64,000 nt of DNA. It comes from Pragia fontium DSM 5563 = ATCC 49100. Lineage in GTDB: Bacteria; Pseudomonadota; Gammaproteobacteria; Enterobacterales; Enterobacteriaceae. Every line of letters begins with the position of its first letter. Within the stretch, counting starts at the first letter, position 1. Of the stretch, positions 33,736 to 43,443 are shown in pieces. A program made the translations under genes and the position numbers. The notes beneath the pieces were generated by a model. It was not told where the DNA came from and searched no databases. It saw only the letters and a list, made by a program, of their open reading frames with translations. The stretch spans positions 151,763-215,762 of the forward strand of contig NZ_FOLW01000003.1 of the NCBI RefSeq assembly GCF_900112475.1. Direction: 5' to 3'.

Positions 33736-34032
33736 TCAGGTAATCATGGTCAGATGAAAGAGCTTGCCCTTGAGCACTTCTTCCGGTGCCGTGATGATCT
33801 TGATATCCATCACTTTCAGCATATAGCCCGCAGTGAGCGTGATGTGGGGCGCATTTTTATTGTTGTAGCGCATTTTAAACAATTCATGCATATCGTCTTT
33901 CCGCATCACCAGCAGCAGTTTGTCCGACGGAATTCGACCGTATTGTAAAAAGATATCCTCTTTTTTGCGCTGAATACCTTCAATAAGCTGTTCGAGTAGA
34001 GGCATGATGGTTCTCTGAGCAATGGCTGCCAT
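33736..34032 (-). CDS. Conserved-looking hypothetical protein
   Basis: 98 residues from ATG 34032, or 89 from ATG 34005 (MPLLEQLIEGIQRKKEDIF), the latter preceded by AGAGAACC. I do not recognise a family. Sequence is soluble, mixed helix/strand, with KRK- and Met-rich patches (RKDDMHELFKMRYNN). No signal peptide or membrane segment. It stands alone between DUF1622 and the dms operon. Coding is supported by normal amino-acid usage and the absence of a better frame, but not by homology. Confidence 0.5.
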   Translation of the reverse strand: MAAIAQRTIMPLLEQLIEGIQRKKEDIFLQYGRIPSDKLLLVMRKDDMHELFKMRYNNKNAPHITLTAGYMLKVMDIKIITAPEEVLKGKLFHLTMIT

Positions 34033-34330
34033 TGTTCAAAAATAGCACTATTTTAGGTGCTGATAAATAGCGCGGTAGTCTCTGTGTGGTCATCCCAAAC
34101 GGTTAGGTGATTGACGCCGATTATTCTCCGGTTATCCATTGGCTTGATTTTTAATCAGCTTCTGTTCCCTTCGCCATAAATACCAATAATTAGACGTCAT
34201 CAGATTTATTTAGCATAAAAATAAATTTCATATTATTCAGCTTGTTAATTTATTTTCTGACTATGTGCAGTGATACTTTGGGCATGGATTTAACAAATAA
34301 GATGCCATTCTCGAATTTTGCGAAATGCCG

Positions 34331-34344
34331 TTGATATAGATCAG
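34331..34344 (+). promoter_or_regulatory. FNR-binding site upstream of dmsA
   Basis: TTGATATAGATCAG matches the FNR consensus TTGAT-N4-ATCAA at nine of ten positions. It lies about 95 bases upstream of dmsA, the usual place for activation of an anaerobic promoter. Inference from sequence match. Confidence 0.75.
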
Positions 34345-34436
34345 TAAGGGTATGCGGAGTTAATTGTAATATCAGTAAGCATAATAAATAAAAATCTTTT
34401 ATATTTCTTATTGTTATTACCACGAGGGTAATGTCG

Positions 34437-36857
34437 ATGCACACTAAAAAAGTATCTCACCTTGGCGAGGTGACACGACGGGAGTTTCTTCAAACTTCTG
34501 TAGCAGCGACGGGAGCAGTGGCGGTGGCGAGTTCAATTACGCTACCGTTTACTGCCAGCGCAACACCAACGTCTGACTCTTCTTCTGCGGAAACCATTAA
34601 ATACAGTGCCTGTCTGGTTAACTGCGGTAGCCGTTGCCCACTTAAAGTGCACGTTAAAGATGGAGTCATTACCAAGATTGCTAATGAGTCAATCTATGAC
34701 GACTCAACATTCGGTGAACACCAAATTCGTCCTTGCTTACGCGGGCGCTCAGTACGCTGGAAAACCTACAATCCGGATCGAGTTAAGTATCCGATGCTGC
34801 GTACCGGCAAGCGTGGCGAAGGTAAATTCAAACGTATCAGTTGGGATGAAGCTACAACTATTCTGGCTGAGAAGCTGAAATATACCGTTGAGAAATACGG
34901 CAATGAGGCGATCTATTATCAATATGGCTCCGGTTCGACCGGTGCGAACTTACAGGGACGCAATGCCTGTAAACGCTTGCTGAATTTATACGGTGGTTTC
35001 CTGGAGCAGCATGGCACCTATTCCACCGCTCAGATTAATACCGTTTTCCCTTACGTGTACGGCGGCGCGCCTGAAAGCTTGCTGTCGGAGATCAAAAACT
35101 CCGATTTGGTGGTGATGTTTGGTCATAACCTGGCGGAAACGCGGATGTCAGGCGGTGGTCAATTTTATGAAACCCTGAATGCCCTTAAGCAGAGTAAAGC
35201 CCGGGTAATCATTATCGATCCGCGCCGCACCGATAGCGTTACCACGCTGGATGCCGAATGGATCCCGATTTATCCGGGAACTGACGGTGCGCTGGTGGCC
35301 GCCATTGGCTATACGCTGATCAAAGAAAACCTGACCAATGAAGATTTTCTTAAGCAGTATTGTGTCGGCTGGGACGAGTCTACGCTGCCGGATTCAGCAC
35401 CGAGAAACGCGTCCTATAAAGATTATCTGCTGGGTAATGGCCCGGACAATACCGCGAAAACTCCCGAGTGGGCCAGTGAGATTACCGGTATTTCAGCGGA
35501 TCGCATTATGCAGTTGGCGCGTGAAATCGCTACGGCAAAAGCGGCCTGGATTTCTCAAGGCTGGGGGCTACAGCGTACGGCCAACGGTGAACAGGCTGCT
35601 CGTGCGGTGATGATGGTTCCACTGATGACCGGTCAGATTGGGCGCCCAGGCACCAACACTGGCGGGTGGGGCGGTAACGTTAAATACGCGGTTCAAGGCT
35701 TTAGCCTGCCGAACCCGGTGAAAACGGTTATCCCTTGCTTTATGTGGACTGATGCCATTACCCGTGGCACGGAAATGACTGCGAAAAATGCTCACGTGAA
35801 GGGGAAAGATAAGCTAGAAACCAACATTAAGTTCTTATGGAACTATGCCAGCAACGTGTTAATGAATCAGCATTCTGATACCAATAAAACCCACACGATT
35901 TTGCAGGATGAATCGCTATGTGAGTTTATTTTGGTATGGGAAAACCATATGACCGCTACGGCGAAATATGCCGACCTGCTGTTGCCTGATGTGACCAGCG
36001 TAGAGTCTAACGATTTAATTGATAACTCTTACGCCAGCGGTGCTTATCACTACTTTGTACGTATGCAAAATACCATTGAGCCGTTATGGGAGTGCCGTCA
36101 GTCTTATGATGTGCTGGCTGAAGTGGCTGAGAAACTGGGCATCGGTGATAAGTTTACCGAAGGCCGCACTCATGAGCAGTGGATCGAGTATTGCTATAAC
36201 AAGATGCGTGAGAAGAACCCAGCCCTGCCGACGTTTGCCGATACCAACGATAAAGGCATTATCGATCGGGTGCTGGCGGACAGCAGTAAGCACATTGCGT
36301 TGAAAGCGTTCCGTGACGATCCGCAGGCTAATCCACTCAAAACGCCATCAGGTAAAATTGAGATTTACTCTGAGGCGCTGGCGACGATTGGCGCAATCTG
36401 GGATCTGGCCGAAGGGGATCGTATTCCAGCGGTAGCTGAATATTGCCCATCGTTTGAAGGGGTGCAGGATAGCGAGAAGAAAAAGACCTATCCGCTACAA
36501 ATGATCGGTTTCCACGATAAGGGGCATACCCACTCAACTTACTACTCGGTACCGATGCTGCGTGAAGCTGTACCGCATATGGTGTGGATGAATCCGGTTG
36601 ATGCACAGGTTCGAGGCCTGAAGCAGGGGGATATGGCGGAGATCTTTAACGATCGCGGTCGTATTCGCATTCCAGTTAGAGTGACTGCCCGTATTTTACC
36701 TGGCGTTATTGGTGTACCGCAGGGGGCGTGGCGCAATACCAATGCTGAAGGTGTGGATGTCGGCGGGTGTATCAATACCCTGACGACTCAGCGTCCTTCT
36801 CCACTGGCGAAAGGCAACCCGCAACACACTAACCTGGTTGAAGTACAACCTGCATAA
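34437..36857 (+). CDS. dmsA: DMSO reductase catalytic subunit DmsA
   Basis: 806 residues from ATG 34437, at better spacing from GAGGG than the ATG six bases upstream. Periplasmic molybdopterin reductase for dimethyl sulfoxide and similar N- and S-oxides. N-terminal Tat signal with TRREFLQ. [4Fe-4S] motif SACLVNCGSRCPL, the serine molybdenum ligand in GTYSTAQI, GHNLAETRMSGGG, and the C-terminal INTLTTQRPSPLAKGNP all match DmsA/YnfE. Followed at 10 bases by dmsB. E. coli has paralogues (DmsA and YnfE/F); this sequence cannot be assigned between them by eye. Confidence 0.93.
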   Translation: MHTKKVSHLGEVTRREFLQTSVAATGAVAVASSITLPFTASATPTSDSSSAETIKYSACLVNCGSRCPLKVHVKDGVITKIANESIYDDSTFGEHQIRPCLRGRSVRWKTYNPDRVKYPMLRTGKRGEGKFKRISWDEATTILAEKLKYTVEKYGNEAIYYQYGSGSTGANLQGRNACKRLLNLYGGFLEQHGTYSTAQINTVFPYVYGGAPESLLSEIKNSDLVVMFGHNLAETRMSGGGQFYETLNALKQSKARVIIIDPRRTDSVTTLDAEWIPIYPGTDGALVAAIGYTLIKENLTNEDFLKQYCVGWDESTLPDSAPRNASYKDYLLGNGPDNTAKTPEWASEITGISADRIMQLAREIATAKAAWISQGWGLQRTANGEQAARAVMMVPLMTGQIGRPGTNTGGWGGNVKYAVQGFSLPNPVKTVIPCFMWTDAITRGTEMTAKNAHVKGKDKLETNIKFLWNYASNVLMNQHSDTNKTHTILQDESLCEFILVWENHMTATAKYADLLLPDVTSVESNDLIDNSYASGAYHYFVRMQNTIEPLWECRQSYDVLAEVAEKLGIGDKFTEGRTHEQWIEYCYNKMREKNPALPTFADTNDKGIIDRVLADSSKHIALKAFRDDPQANPLKTPSGKIEIYSEALATIGAIWDLAEGDRIPAVAEYCPSFEGVQDSEKKKTYPLQMIGFHDKGHTHSTYYSVPMLREAVPHMVWMNPVDAQVRGLKQGDMAEIFNDRGRIRIPVRVTARILPGVIGVPQGAWRNTNAEGVDVGGCINTLTTQRPSPLAKGNPQHTNLVEVQPA

Positions 36858-36867
36858 GGAGATAGTG

Positions 36868-37485
36868 ATGAAACAGTATGGTTTTTATGTAGATAGCTCC
36901 AAATGCACCGGTTGTAAGACCTGCCAGATTAGCTGTAAGGATGAAAAAGACCTACAGCTGGGGCCAAAATTACGTCGGGTGTATGAGTACGGCGGCGGTA
37001 CCTGGGCGAAGCAAGGTAATGTCTGGACCCAAAACGTGTTCAGCTATTATTTGTCTATCGCCTGTAACCATTGTGCGGAACCCACCTGCGTCGCTGGTTG
37101 CCCGACCGGAGCCATGCATAAGCGAGCAGAAGATGGTTTAGTGGTGGTGAATCAGGACATCTGCGTTGGCTGTCGTTACTGCGAAATGCGCTGCCCTTAT
37201 GGTGCTCCGCAGTTTGATGCCACTAAGCAAGTGATGACCAAGTGTGATGGTTGCTATGCGCGTGTGGCTCAGGGACAGAAGCCGGTTTGCGTTGAGTCTT
37301 GTCCGCAGCGAGCGTTGGACTTTGATGAAATTGGTTTACTGCGTGAGAAGTATGGTCATGAAGATGGTGTAGCGCCATTGCCCGATCCGTCATTAACTAA
37401 GCCGAGTTTGGTGATTAAGGCGCATCAAGATGCCAAACCAAACGGTGATACATCCGGCTATATTCAGAATCCGGCGGAGGTGTAA
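36868..37485 (+). CDS. dmsB: DMSO reductase iron-sulfur subunit DmsB
   Basis: 205 residues, the same as E. coli DmsB. Four [4Fe-4S] clusters: CTGCKTCQISC, CNHCAEPTC..GC, CVGCRYCEMRC and CDGCYARVAQGQKPVCVESC. It transfers electrons from DmsC to DmsA. The ATG at 36868 is preceded by AAGGAG; an upstream frame extension into dmsA is not used. Ends one base before dmsC. Confidence 0.95.
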   Translation: MKQYGFYVDSSKCTGCKTCQISCKDEKDLQLGPKLRRVYEYGGGTWAKQGNVWTQNVFSYYLSIACNHCAEPTCVAGCPTGAMHKRAEDGLVVVNQDICVGCRYCEMRCPYGAPQFDATKQVMTKCDGCYARVAQGQKPVCVESCPQRALDFDEIGLLREKYGHEDGVAPLPDPSLTKPSLVIKAHQDAKPNGDTSGYIQNPAEV

Positions 37486-37486
37486 G

Positions 37487-38263
37487 ATGCATGAATTACC
37501 ATTGGTATTTTTTACCGTTTTAGGACAAAGCGCCGTCGGCATCTTCCTGCTGGCCTTTATTAGCTATCAGCTAAAACTGAGCGATGGGGAGCAGCTGAAG
37601 CGCGCTAATCTGCTGGCGTTTGTGCTGATGGCAATCGGTCTGGCTATTGGTATTCTCCATTTAGGGCAGATTTTCCGGGCACCGAATATGCTGGCCGGAT
37701 TAGGCCGCTCACCAATGAGTAATGAAATTGTGTTGTGCGGCGCTTTCTTTGCGCTGGTTTGCGGCACTATTTTCTTCTCTTATCTGAAAAAACATAGCGG
37801 TTTTGCGCGGGTATGTAACGTCGCGGCGATTCTGGTTGGTCTGGTATTTGTTTGGTCAATTATTCAGGTTTACCAACTGAAAACCGTGGCAAGCTGGGAT
37901 AGCCTGCATACTTCGCTACAAATGTGGCTAACGGTGTTAGTTGGCGGCGGTGCCTGTGCCGTGCTGGCTGGGGTACGTAAAACTGGTGCGATTGCGCTGT
38001 CGATTGGCGTGGTGATCAGCCTGATTGCTAAGCCTGACTATATCGACTTTGTCAGTCATACCGACCCAATGCTTTCTTCTCAGCAAACCCTGTTCTGGGC
38101 AGTACAGACCTTCTGTCTGGCCGTGGGGCTGTTGATGGCAGTGGTGGCACTGGTTAAGCGCGAGGGATCCTCCGCACTGCTGGCGTTATGCGCCGGTGCC
38201 GTGGTGATTGGTGAGCTGTCTGCGCGTATTGCCTTCTATAACTTGTGGGCAATACCGATGTAA
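37487..38263 (+). CDS. dmsC: DMSO reductase membrane anchor DmsC
   Basis: 258 residues from ATG 37487 (GGAGG precedes it); E. coli DmsC is 287. Eight predicted membrane helices; oxidises menaquinol and anchors DmsAB in the inner membrane. The start MHELPLVFFTVLGQSAVGIF matches the family. The C-terminal end is shorter than in E. coli, but the frame is intact. Confidence 0.92.
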   Translation: MHELPLVFFTVLGQSAVGIFLLAFISYQLKLSDGEQLKRANLLAFVLMAIGLAIGILHLGQIFRAPNMLAGLGRSPMSNEIVLCGAFFALVCGTIFFSYLKKHSGFARVCNVAAILVGLVFVWSIIQVYQLKTVASWDSLHTSLQMWLTVLVGGGACAVLAGVRKTGAIALSIGVVISLIAKPDYIDFVSHTDPMLSSQQTLFWAVQTFCLAVGLLMAVVALVKREGSSALLALCAGAVVIGELSARIAFYNLWAIPM

Positions 38264-38370
38264 TCTCCGCCATACTTCAATTTGTAACTTGAACTATGTG
38301 GAGATAGGCCGTATCTGACTGGCCGGGTTTTCTGGTCAGTCAGTTCTGATATATTTTGAGAGGCTTTACC

Positions 38371-38970
38371 GTGACGCTACTGAATACCACCATTCCCCGA
38401 ATTATTGGCGCCTGCTTTTATTATCCTCCTTATTCAAACAGCTTTAGTCAGTTAACGGGCGCTTTATCCGAGCTGGCCGATCTGTTTCCATGGCCGCAGC
38501 CGGCGCTGATTCGCCAGCATGCAGAGCAAATATCACAGGTTGATCTGGCATTACTGGATTATGACTATTCGGTGTTGTTTGAAGGGCAGGGGGAAATGCC
38601 TGCTCCGCCATGGAGTTCGGTTTATTTGGAGCAGGACAACCTGCTGATGGGGGAGTCAACTCAACGCTATCGCGAGTTTCTGTTGAGCAATGGCGTGGTA
38701 ACTGATACGGAAAATCCAGAGCCAGATGACCAGTTTGGTTTGATGCTGATGGCCTTTGCCTACCTGCTAGAGTCGGATAAATCTCAGGCAGCGATAGAGC
38801 TGTTAAGTCAATATATCCTGCCGTGGGCCGGACGTTATTTGCAGTTAGTTAGCCAATATGACAGCGGCCAGCGGTTTTATCCTTTGTTGGCACAAATTGC
38901 AGATATCTATTTGCAAACGTTGCAGCAGCAGCTTGATTTAAATGAGAAACCAACGGACTTGTATCTGTAA
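38371..38970 (+). CDS. dmsD: TorD/DmsD-family redox enzyme maturation chaperone
   Basis: 199 residues; start GTG at 38371 with GAGAGG eight bases ahead; an upstream TTG frame start adds five doubtful residues. All-helical TorD-family fold; DmsD binds the Tat leader of DmsA and guards cofactor insertion before export. The sequence contains the ACFYYPPYS start and the PWSSVYLEQDNLLMGEST region typical of the group. Located after dmsC, as DmsD commonly is. Assignment to dmsD rests on position and fold. Confidence 0.83.
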   Translation: MTLLNTTIPRIIGACFYYPPYSNSFSQLTGALSELADLFPWPQPALIRQHAEQISQVDLALLDYDYSVLFEGQGEMPAPPWSSVYLEQDNLLMGESTQRYREFLLSNGVVTDTENPEPDDQFGLMLMAFAYLLESDKSQAAIELLSQYILPWAGRYLQLVSQYDSGQRFYPLLAQIADIYLQTLQQQLDLNEKPTDLYL

Positions 38971-39506
38971 TGAAAGATGAGCGTTTCTATAAAGCCTATA
39001 TGGAACATCGAACCGTCAGCCGACGGGGGCTGTTTCGTGGCTTATTAAAGGGAGCGCAAGTCACGCCAGAGATTCAGCACGAAGATAACATCAAAGCCGA
39101 AGTGATTCGTCCTCCCGGCGCGGTAGCTGAAGTACTATTTCGTCAGGCCTGTACCGGCTGTGGCGAATGCGTATCCGCCTGTCCTGAGTCGCTGATTGTA
39201 TTAAATGAACAACGGCCGGAGATCGATTTTCTGGCGAATTACTGCACCCGCTGTGAAGCCTGTATTCAGGCCTGCCCAATCGGCGTACTGCAAAAAAATA
39301 CCTTTAATATTCATGCTCGTCCGACGCTAAATCATGCCTGTCAGAATAGCTATATGTACTGCGATAGCTGCGTTGAGCGCTGTAGTAAAAACGCGATTCG
39401 CTGGCAAAGTGGACTTTCGCCGCAGATATTAACCGAGGCGTGTGATGGCTGCGCCGAATGTGCGTTTGTTTGCCCGGTAAAAGCGCTGGAGATGGTGCTG
39501 AGTTAG
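38970..39506 (+). CDS. NapF-like ferredoxin-type protein
   Basis: 178 residues. Starts at the TAATG overlap with the dmsD stop. A SRRGLFRGL segment near the N terminus recalls a twin-arginine-like motif of NapF. Cysteine motifs: CTGCGECVSACP, CTRCEACIQACP, a CDSCVERC motif and CDGCAECAFVCP, giving three or four [4Fe-4S] clusters. NapF takes part in maturation of periplasmic nitrate reductase; here it lies at the end of a dms operon, so a role in Mo-enzyme maturation for DmsA is plausible. E. coli NapF is 164 residues. Confidence 0.85.
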   Translation: MKDERFYKAYMEHRTVSRRGLFRGLLKGAQVTPEIQHEDNIKAEVIRPPGAVAEVLFRQACTGCGECVSACPESLIVLNEQRPEIDFLANYCTRCEACIQACPIGVLQKNTFNIHARPTLNHACQNSYMYCDSCVERCSKNAIRWQSGLSPQILTEACDGCAECAFVCPVKALEMVLS

Positions 39507-39570
39507 TGGCTTAAGCTTGGTTGTGGTGAGGGCTAAACCCATGGATTTAGCCCCCTGATATTTTGCGATT

Positions 39571-40470
39571 CTAGCGGTAATCCAATACACCCTGAGCCTG
39601 GGGTAGATAGCGTAGCGAGAATAACAGCCGATCTTTCGCGCAGCGTTGAGGCTGTGTAAGCAGCTGTTTGAGCTGTTTCTCCGTGATGGGTTGAGCCTTA
39701 AAGGTGTCTCCCGGTAACTGGCGAAAAACCTCATTCACTACCCCCGCTGCTGGTGATGGATTCGTGCATTCGACCAAGGGATTGAGATAGAGTTTCCGTT
39801 CATTAGGCGAGAGCTTCGCAATGCCGGCACCATCCTGTACCCAGACTTTCATACCGCTTGCCGCTAACCGGCTTATCCATTGTTGATAGCCTTGCGGTGA
39901 CATATTGCCGGCGAAAAAGCTGCTGATATATACCGGTTTATCATCGAGTTGGTTAAGCTGGCGTCGAGTGCTCTGTAGCCATTGTTCAGCCTGAGCCTGC
40001 TTGGCTTCACTGCGCCAATTGAGATCATCGATTTCTGCACTGATATACCAGCCATCGATACGATGGCTGCCCAGTAACCGTTGCCAGACTTTAGCCTGCT
40101 GAACATCCTGATTGCGTAGCCTGTTCAGATAGTTCTCCAGCGCCGCCGGTGGTTGGTTCTGGCGGCTAAAGAAGTCCGGATCGGCGTTAAGACCGATAAT
40201 CAGCCTCAGCCCGGACTGATGAGCGGTTAACAGCCGTTGCTGTAACCACTGCTGCTCCTGCGGAGATTGAAAGGCATCACCATAACGGGTCCACTGCACC
40301 ACCAACGTATCTATCTGCTGTTGATGGAGTTTAGTCATCAGGGCTTGCCACTGGGCTGGATCGCTTTGCCTATCCCGCAGCTGTGGTTGATAAATAACGC
40401 CGTTAATGGCGAAAGCGCCGGGAGCGACCAGCATCAGGCCGATCATGAATATGCGATATAGGTTTAACAT
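39571..40470 (-). CDS. ybcH: DUF4434 protein (YbcH-like) of the nfr cluster
   Basis: 299 residues. Signal peptide (about 1-18, ending AFA), then a glycosidase-like TIM-barrel domain DUF4434 (QWTRYGDAF, GLRLIIGLNADPDFF, VYISSFFAGNMSPQGYQQW). The start is the ATG at 40470, overlapping the nfrA stop by one base (TAATG), rather than a TTG six bases upstream. In E. coli YbcH lies next to nfrA, and this cluster makes the polysaccharide that N4 phage needs. Probably hydrolyses or processes a glycan in the periplasm; inference from fold. Confidence 0.83.
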   Translation of the reverse strand: MLNLYRIFMIGLMLVAPGAFAINGVIYQPQLRDRQSDPAQWQALMTKLHQQQIDTLVVQWTRYGDAFQSPQEQQWLQQRLLTAHQSGLRLIIGLNADPDFFSRQNQPPAALENYLNRLRNQDVQQAKVWQRLLGSHRIDGWYISAEIDDLNWRSEAKQAQAEQWLQSTRRQLNQLDDKPVYISSFFAGNMSPQGYQQWISRLAASGMKVWVQDGAGIAKLSPNERKLYLNPLVECTNPSPAAGVVNEVFRQLPGDTFKAQPITEKQLKQLLTQPQRCAKDRLLFSLRYLPQAQGVLDYR

Positions 40471-43442
40471 TACCAATGAACTCCCAGAGTGATAAAGGCA
40501 CTGTTTCTTTCACCAATATGCTGGTTGATACCCTTAAAGGTATTTTGATATTCCAGACCCAGACTCATTCTATGTTGCCAGGCATCATAATGGCTTTCCC
40601 CGGTCCAGATATTCCAGCGTACCCCGATGCCGGCTAACTGTGCACCCTGAAAGCTATCACCGTTAAATCCGTTATATTGAACATGGCTATAAGGCTCAAT
40701 GGTTTGATTGGCGGCAATTTTCTGATGCCAACTGATGCGGTAGTCGGCGGTATAGGCCTGGTTGTCTTGCCGTATATAGTGGGCAGCATCCAGATAGAGA
40801 TTTTGTGCCAGCCAGCCGTTGCCGTTTGGGTGCCACGCATCACTGAATTTTCCGCTATTTAAGAATGAGCTACTGGCACGGATCATGACATCGGATTCGC
40901 CATGGTGGCGATCGAGAGGAATTTGTTGTTCTAGCGCCAGAAAAAATACCTGACTGGACAGCGGCTTCCAGCGGATACCGGTGCCCCACATGGGATCTTT
41001 GCTGGGAATAAATACTCCGCTGGTACCGGTGCCGGTAAATACGCGGCTATAGGCGGAGAGCTGATCCCCCTCCAGTAACATATTAGAACCAATACGGTAT
41101 TCGGCTTCCAGTTGACCAAAGCTACGATAGCTTTGGCCGGGCTGACCACCCACGTTATTGTTGGCGGAATTGACGGCGCCAGAACGCAGACCCAGTACCG
41201 TATCAAAGTTAAAGGTCCAGCGCCGGGATACGTCTTCATGTAATCGACGGAAGTTGAATCGTTGTTGGTTCGTTTGTTCGTTCATCGGCTGTAATGCACT
41301 GGCATTATCGATATCGTCAATGACTCGTTCAGCGTAATGCCGAGTTTGCGGAATATCCGCCAGTCGCTGATTAACGTATGTCAGCTGTTTTAATAAGGCT
41401 GGATCGTCCGGTGTTGTTTGATTAGCTTGTTGCAACATTTCGCGCGCCGGTGCGACATCGCCGTTATCCCATAGCGTATAGCCAAGGTTAGCTTGAATAT
41501 CATTGTTATTCGGTTCTAACTTCAGCGCCTGTTGCAGCTCGGTGATGGCCTGCGCATATTCCCCTCGTTGGCGATAGATATTTGCCCGTGCCGCATAGAC
41601 CCGCGCGCTGGGCTGAATATGGTTTGCCCGATTCAGATCCGCCAGCGCAGCATCAGGATCGTTAGGTATAAAGCGCTGAGCGTGTAACCACCAGTAAGCT
41701 TCACTGTGGGTGAGGTTTCGGCTTTGGGCCTGAGCTAACCAACTTTGCAACGCGGTTTGGTTACCGGCTGCCTGAGCCGAGTTGGCCGCGGCCATAATAT
41801 CTTGGTCGCTTAGCGTTGCTGGGCTGAGATCGGCCCATGTGCGCACCGCCGTTGCATAATCCTCGGTTTGATAAGCCTGATAGGCTACAGCGCGTAGGGC
41901 GTTGGTGCTGGGTTGACGCTGAGCGCTTTGCTGATAGGCATACAGCGCCAGACCCGGCAGCGTTTTCTGATAACAGTTTGCCAGTAAATTCCAACTATTG
42001 GCGCTATAGCTGGTGGACATATCCCCCAGTAGTCGCTGAATATCGGCACATTGCCCATTTGGCGCGAGCCATGCGGCCTGAATTTCCCGCTGGGATGGAG
42101 TAGACAATGGGCGACTTAGTCTGGCTATCTGTTCTGGGCTGGCTAGCTCAGGGTACCGAGTCAATAAGCCAAATAAGCGAGTGTTCAGGTTTTGGCTGGC
42201 AATCGTGGACGCTGAAAACGGATAGGATGATAGTAAGAGTTGGGCGGCGGTTTTGCTCTTACCAGCCTGCATGAGTTGATAACTGAGCCTATCCAACAAG
42301 GCCATGTTTTTTGGTTGCTGAGCGGATAACCGCTGTGCCAATTGACGGCTTTGCGTTGTGTTGCCCTGAGCAAGGCTGACGGTAAAGCGCTCTTCCAGCC
42401 ATTCATTTTCTGGCAAAGTAGCCAACAACCGCTGGGCGGTGGCGTAATCTTTAGCCTTTAGCGCATCCGCCAGTTTAAAGCCGTTTTGATAATGCTGATT
42501 TTGCGGAAATTGCGCCTTAAATTGGCTTAGCGACTGTGCCGGATTTTTACTGTAGCGAGTGAGCAGATACAGCCAGCTTTTCTCCTGTGCCGCGTTAGCA
42601 AACGATGGATGGCGGTTGGCCAGATAGTTTTGTAGTTTAGCGGTTTCGTTGCGGGCGATAAGGCTATTGGCGTAGCCAATCTGCTGTTCTGGCGAGTTGA
42701 TTAACCCCTGAGACTGGAGCGCCAACAAGCGATCGTCTCGTTGGGCGGCAAGCAGAATATCAAACCATTGTTGAGCCTGTTGTGCGCTCAGTGTGCGCTG
42801 CTGGTGTAGTTGCATCAACATCTCGTCGGCATATTGCCACTGCTTTAGATAAACCGCTCGCTGGAGAATGGCTTCCCGTAATGTCGCTCCCTGCGGAGAA
42901 TCAGCGAAACTGCCGGTTAGCTGGCGGTCGGCAATGTCTAATTTAGCCAGATTGAGGGCACTTTGCCCGATTCGACTGCGGCACAGGGGATCGGGCTGGC
43001 TATGACATTGACGTTCCTGAGTCAGTAACTCCTCGAGATTGTTAATCGGTGTTATCTCAACGGGAATTGCCGCATAGGCGCTTTGTAGCTGTGCATTATT
43101 TGGTGCTTTTTTCAACTGCTGGCGCAGTAACTGGAGCGCTTTATCATGATGACCAAAATGGCGATAGGATTCGCTTAGATACAGGGTAATGGCAATATTG
43201 TCGGGAAACTGCTGATGCATATATTCAAACTCAGACAGCGCCGTTTTTTCATCATTATTCTTTTGGGCTCTTAGGGCTTTTTCAAAATGCGGGAAAATAA
43301 TAAAGCGGTGATAATCGCTAAGGCCGAGATCGGTTTGAGTCGCTTGTTGATGCTCATCGGCCTGTACCGGTAGGCTAACCAACGCGGTCGTCAGCAGTAG
43401 GCTCAGTAGGGTAAGGTGGCTAACTCGTGGTGTGGTTAACAT
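40470..43442 (-). CDS. nfrA: Bacteriophage N4 receptor, outer-membrane subunit NfrA
   Basis: 990 residues, the same as E. coli NfrA; start ATG 43442 just after the nfrB stop (TGATATG). Signal peptide to about residue 28 (VQA). The middle is a long TPR array (for example AQAITELQQALKLEPNNNDIQANLG near 640), and the last 250 residues form a porin-like beta-barrel ending in HW (AFITLGVHW). NfrA is the outer-membrane exporter of a c-di-GMP-controlled exopolysaccharide and the receptor of phage N4. Encoded in the order nfrB-nfrA-ybcH. Confidence 0.93.
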   Translation of the reverse strand: MLTTPRVSHLTLLSLLLTTALVSLPVQADEHQQATQTDLGLSDYHRFIIFPHFEKALRAQKNNDEKTALSEFEYMHQQFPDNIAITLYLSESYRHFGHHDKALQLLRQQLKKAPNNAQLQSAYAAIPVEITPINNLEELLTQERQCHSQPDPLCRSRIGQSALNLAKLDIADRQLTGSFADSPQGATLREAILQRAVYLKQWQYADEMLMQLHQQRTLSAQQAQQWFDILLAAQRDDRLLALQSQGLINSPEQQIGYANSLIARNETAKLQNYLANRHPSFANAAQEKSWLYLLTRYSKNPAQSLSQFKAQFPQNQHYQNGFKLADALKAKDYATAQRLLATLPENEWLEERFTVSLAQGNTTQSRQLAQRLSAQQPKNMALLDRLSYQLMQAGKSKTAAQLLLSSYPFSASTIASQNLNTRLFGLLTRYPELASPEQIARLSRPLSTPSQREIQAAWLAPNGQCADIQRLLGDMSTSYSANSWNLLANCYQKTLPGLALYAYQQSAQRQPSTNALRAVAYQAYQTEDYATAVRTWADLSPATLSDQDIMAAANSAQAAGNQTALQSWLAQAQSRNLTHSEAYWWLHAQRFIPNDPDAALADLNRANHIQPSARVYAARANIYRQRGEYAQAITELQQALKLEPNNNDIQANLGYTLWDNGDVAPAREMLQQANQTTPDDPALLKQLTYVNQRLADIPQTRHYAERVIDDIDNASALQPMNEQTNQQRFNFRRLHEDVSRRWTFNFDTVLGLRSGAVNSANNNVGGQPGQSYRSFGQLEAEYRIGSNMLLEGDQLSAYSRVFTGTGTSGVFIPSKDPMWGTGIRWKPLSSQVFFLALEQQIPLDRHHGESDVMIRASSSFLNSGKFSDAWHPNGNGWLAQNLYLDAAHYIRQDNQAYTADYRISWHQKIAANQTIEPYSHVQYNGFNGDSFQGAQLAGIGVRWNIWTGESHYDAWQHRMSLGLEYQNTFKGINQHIGERNSAFITLGVHW

Positions 43443-43443
43443 A

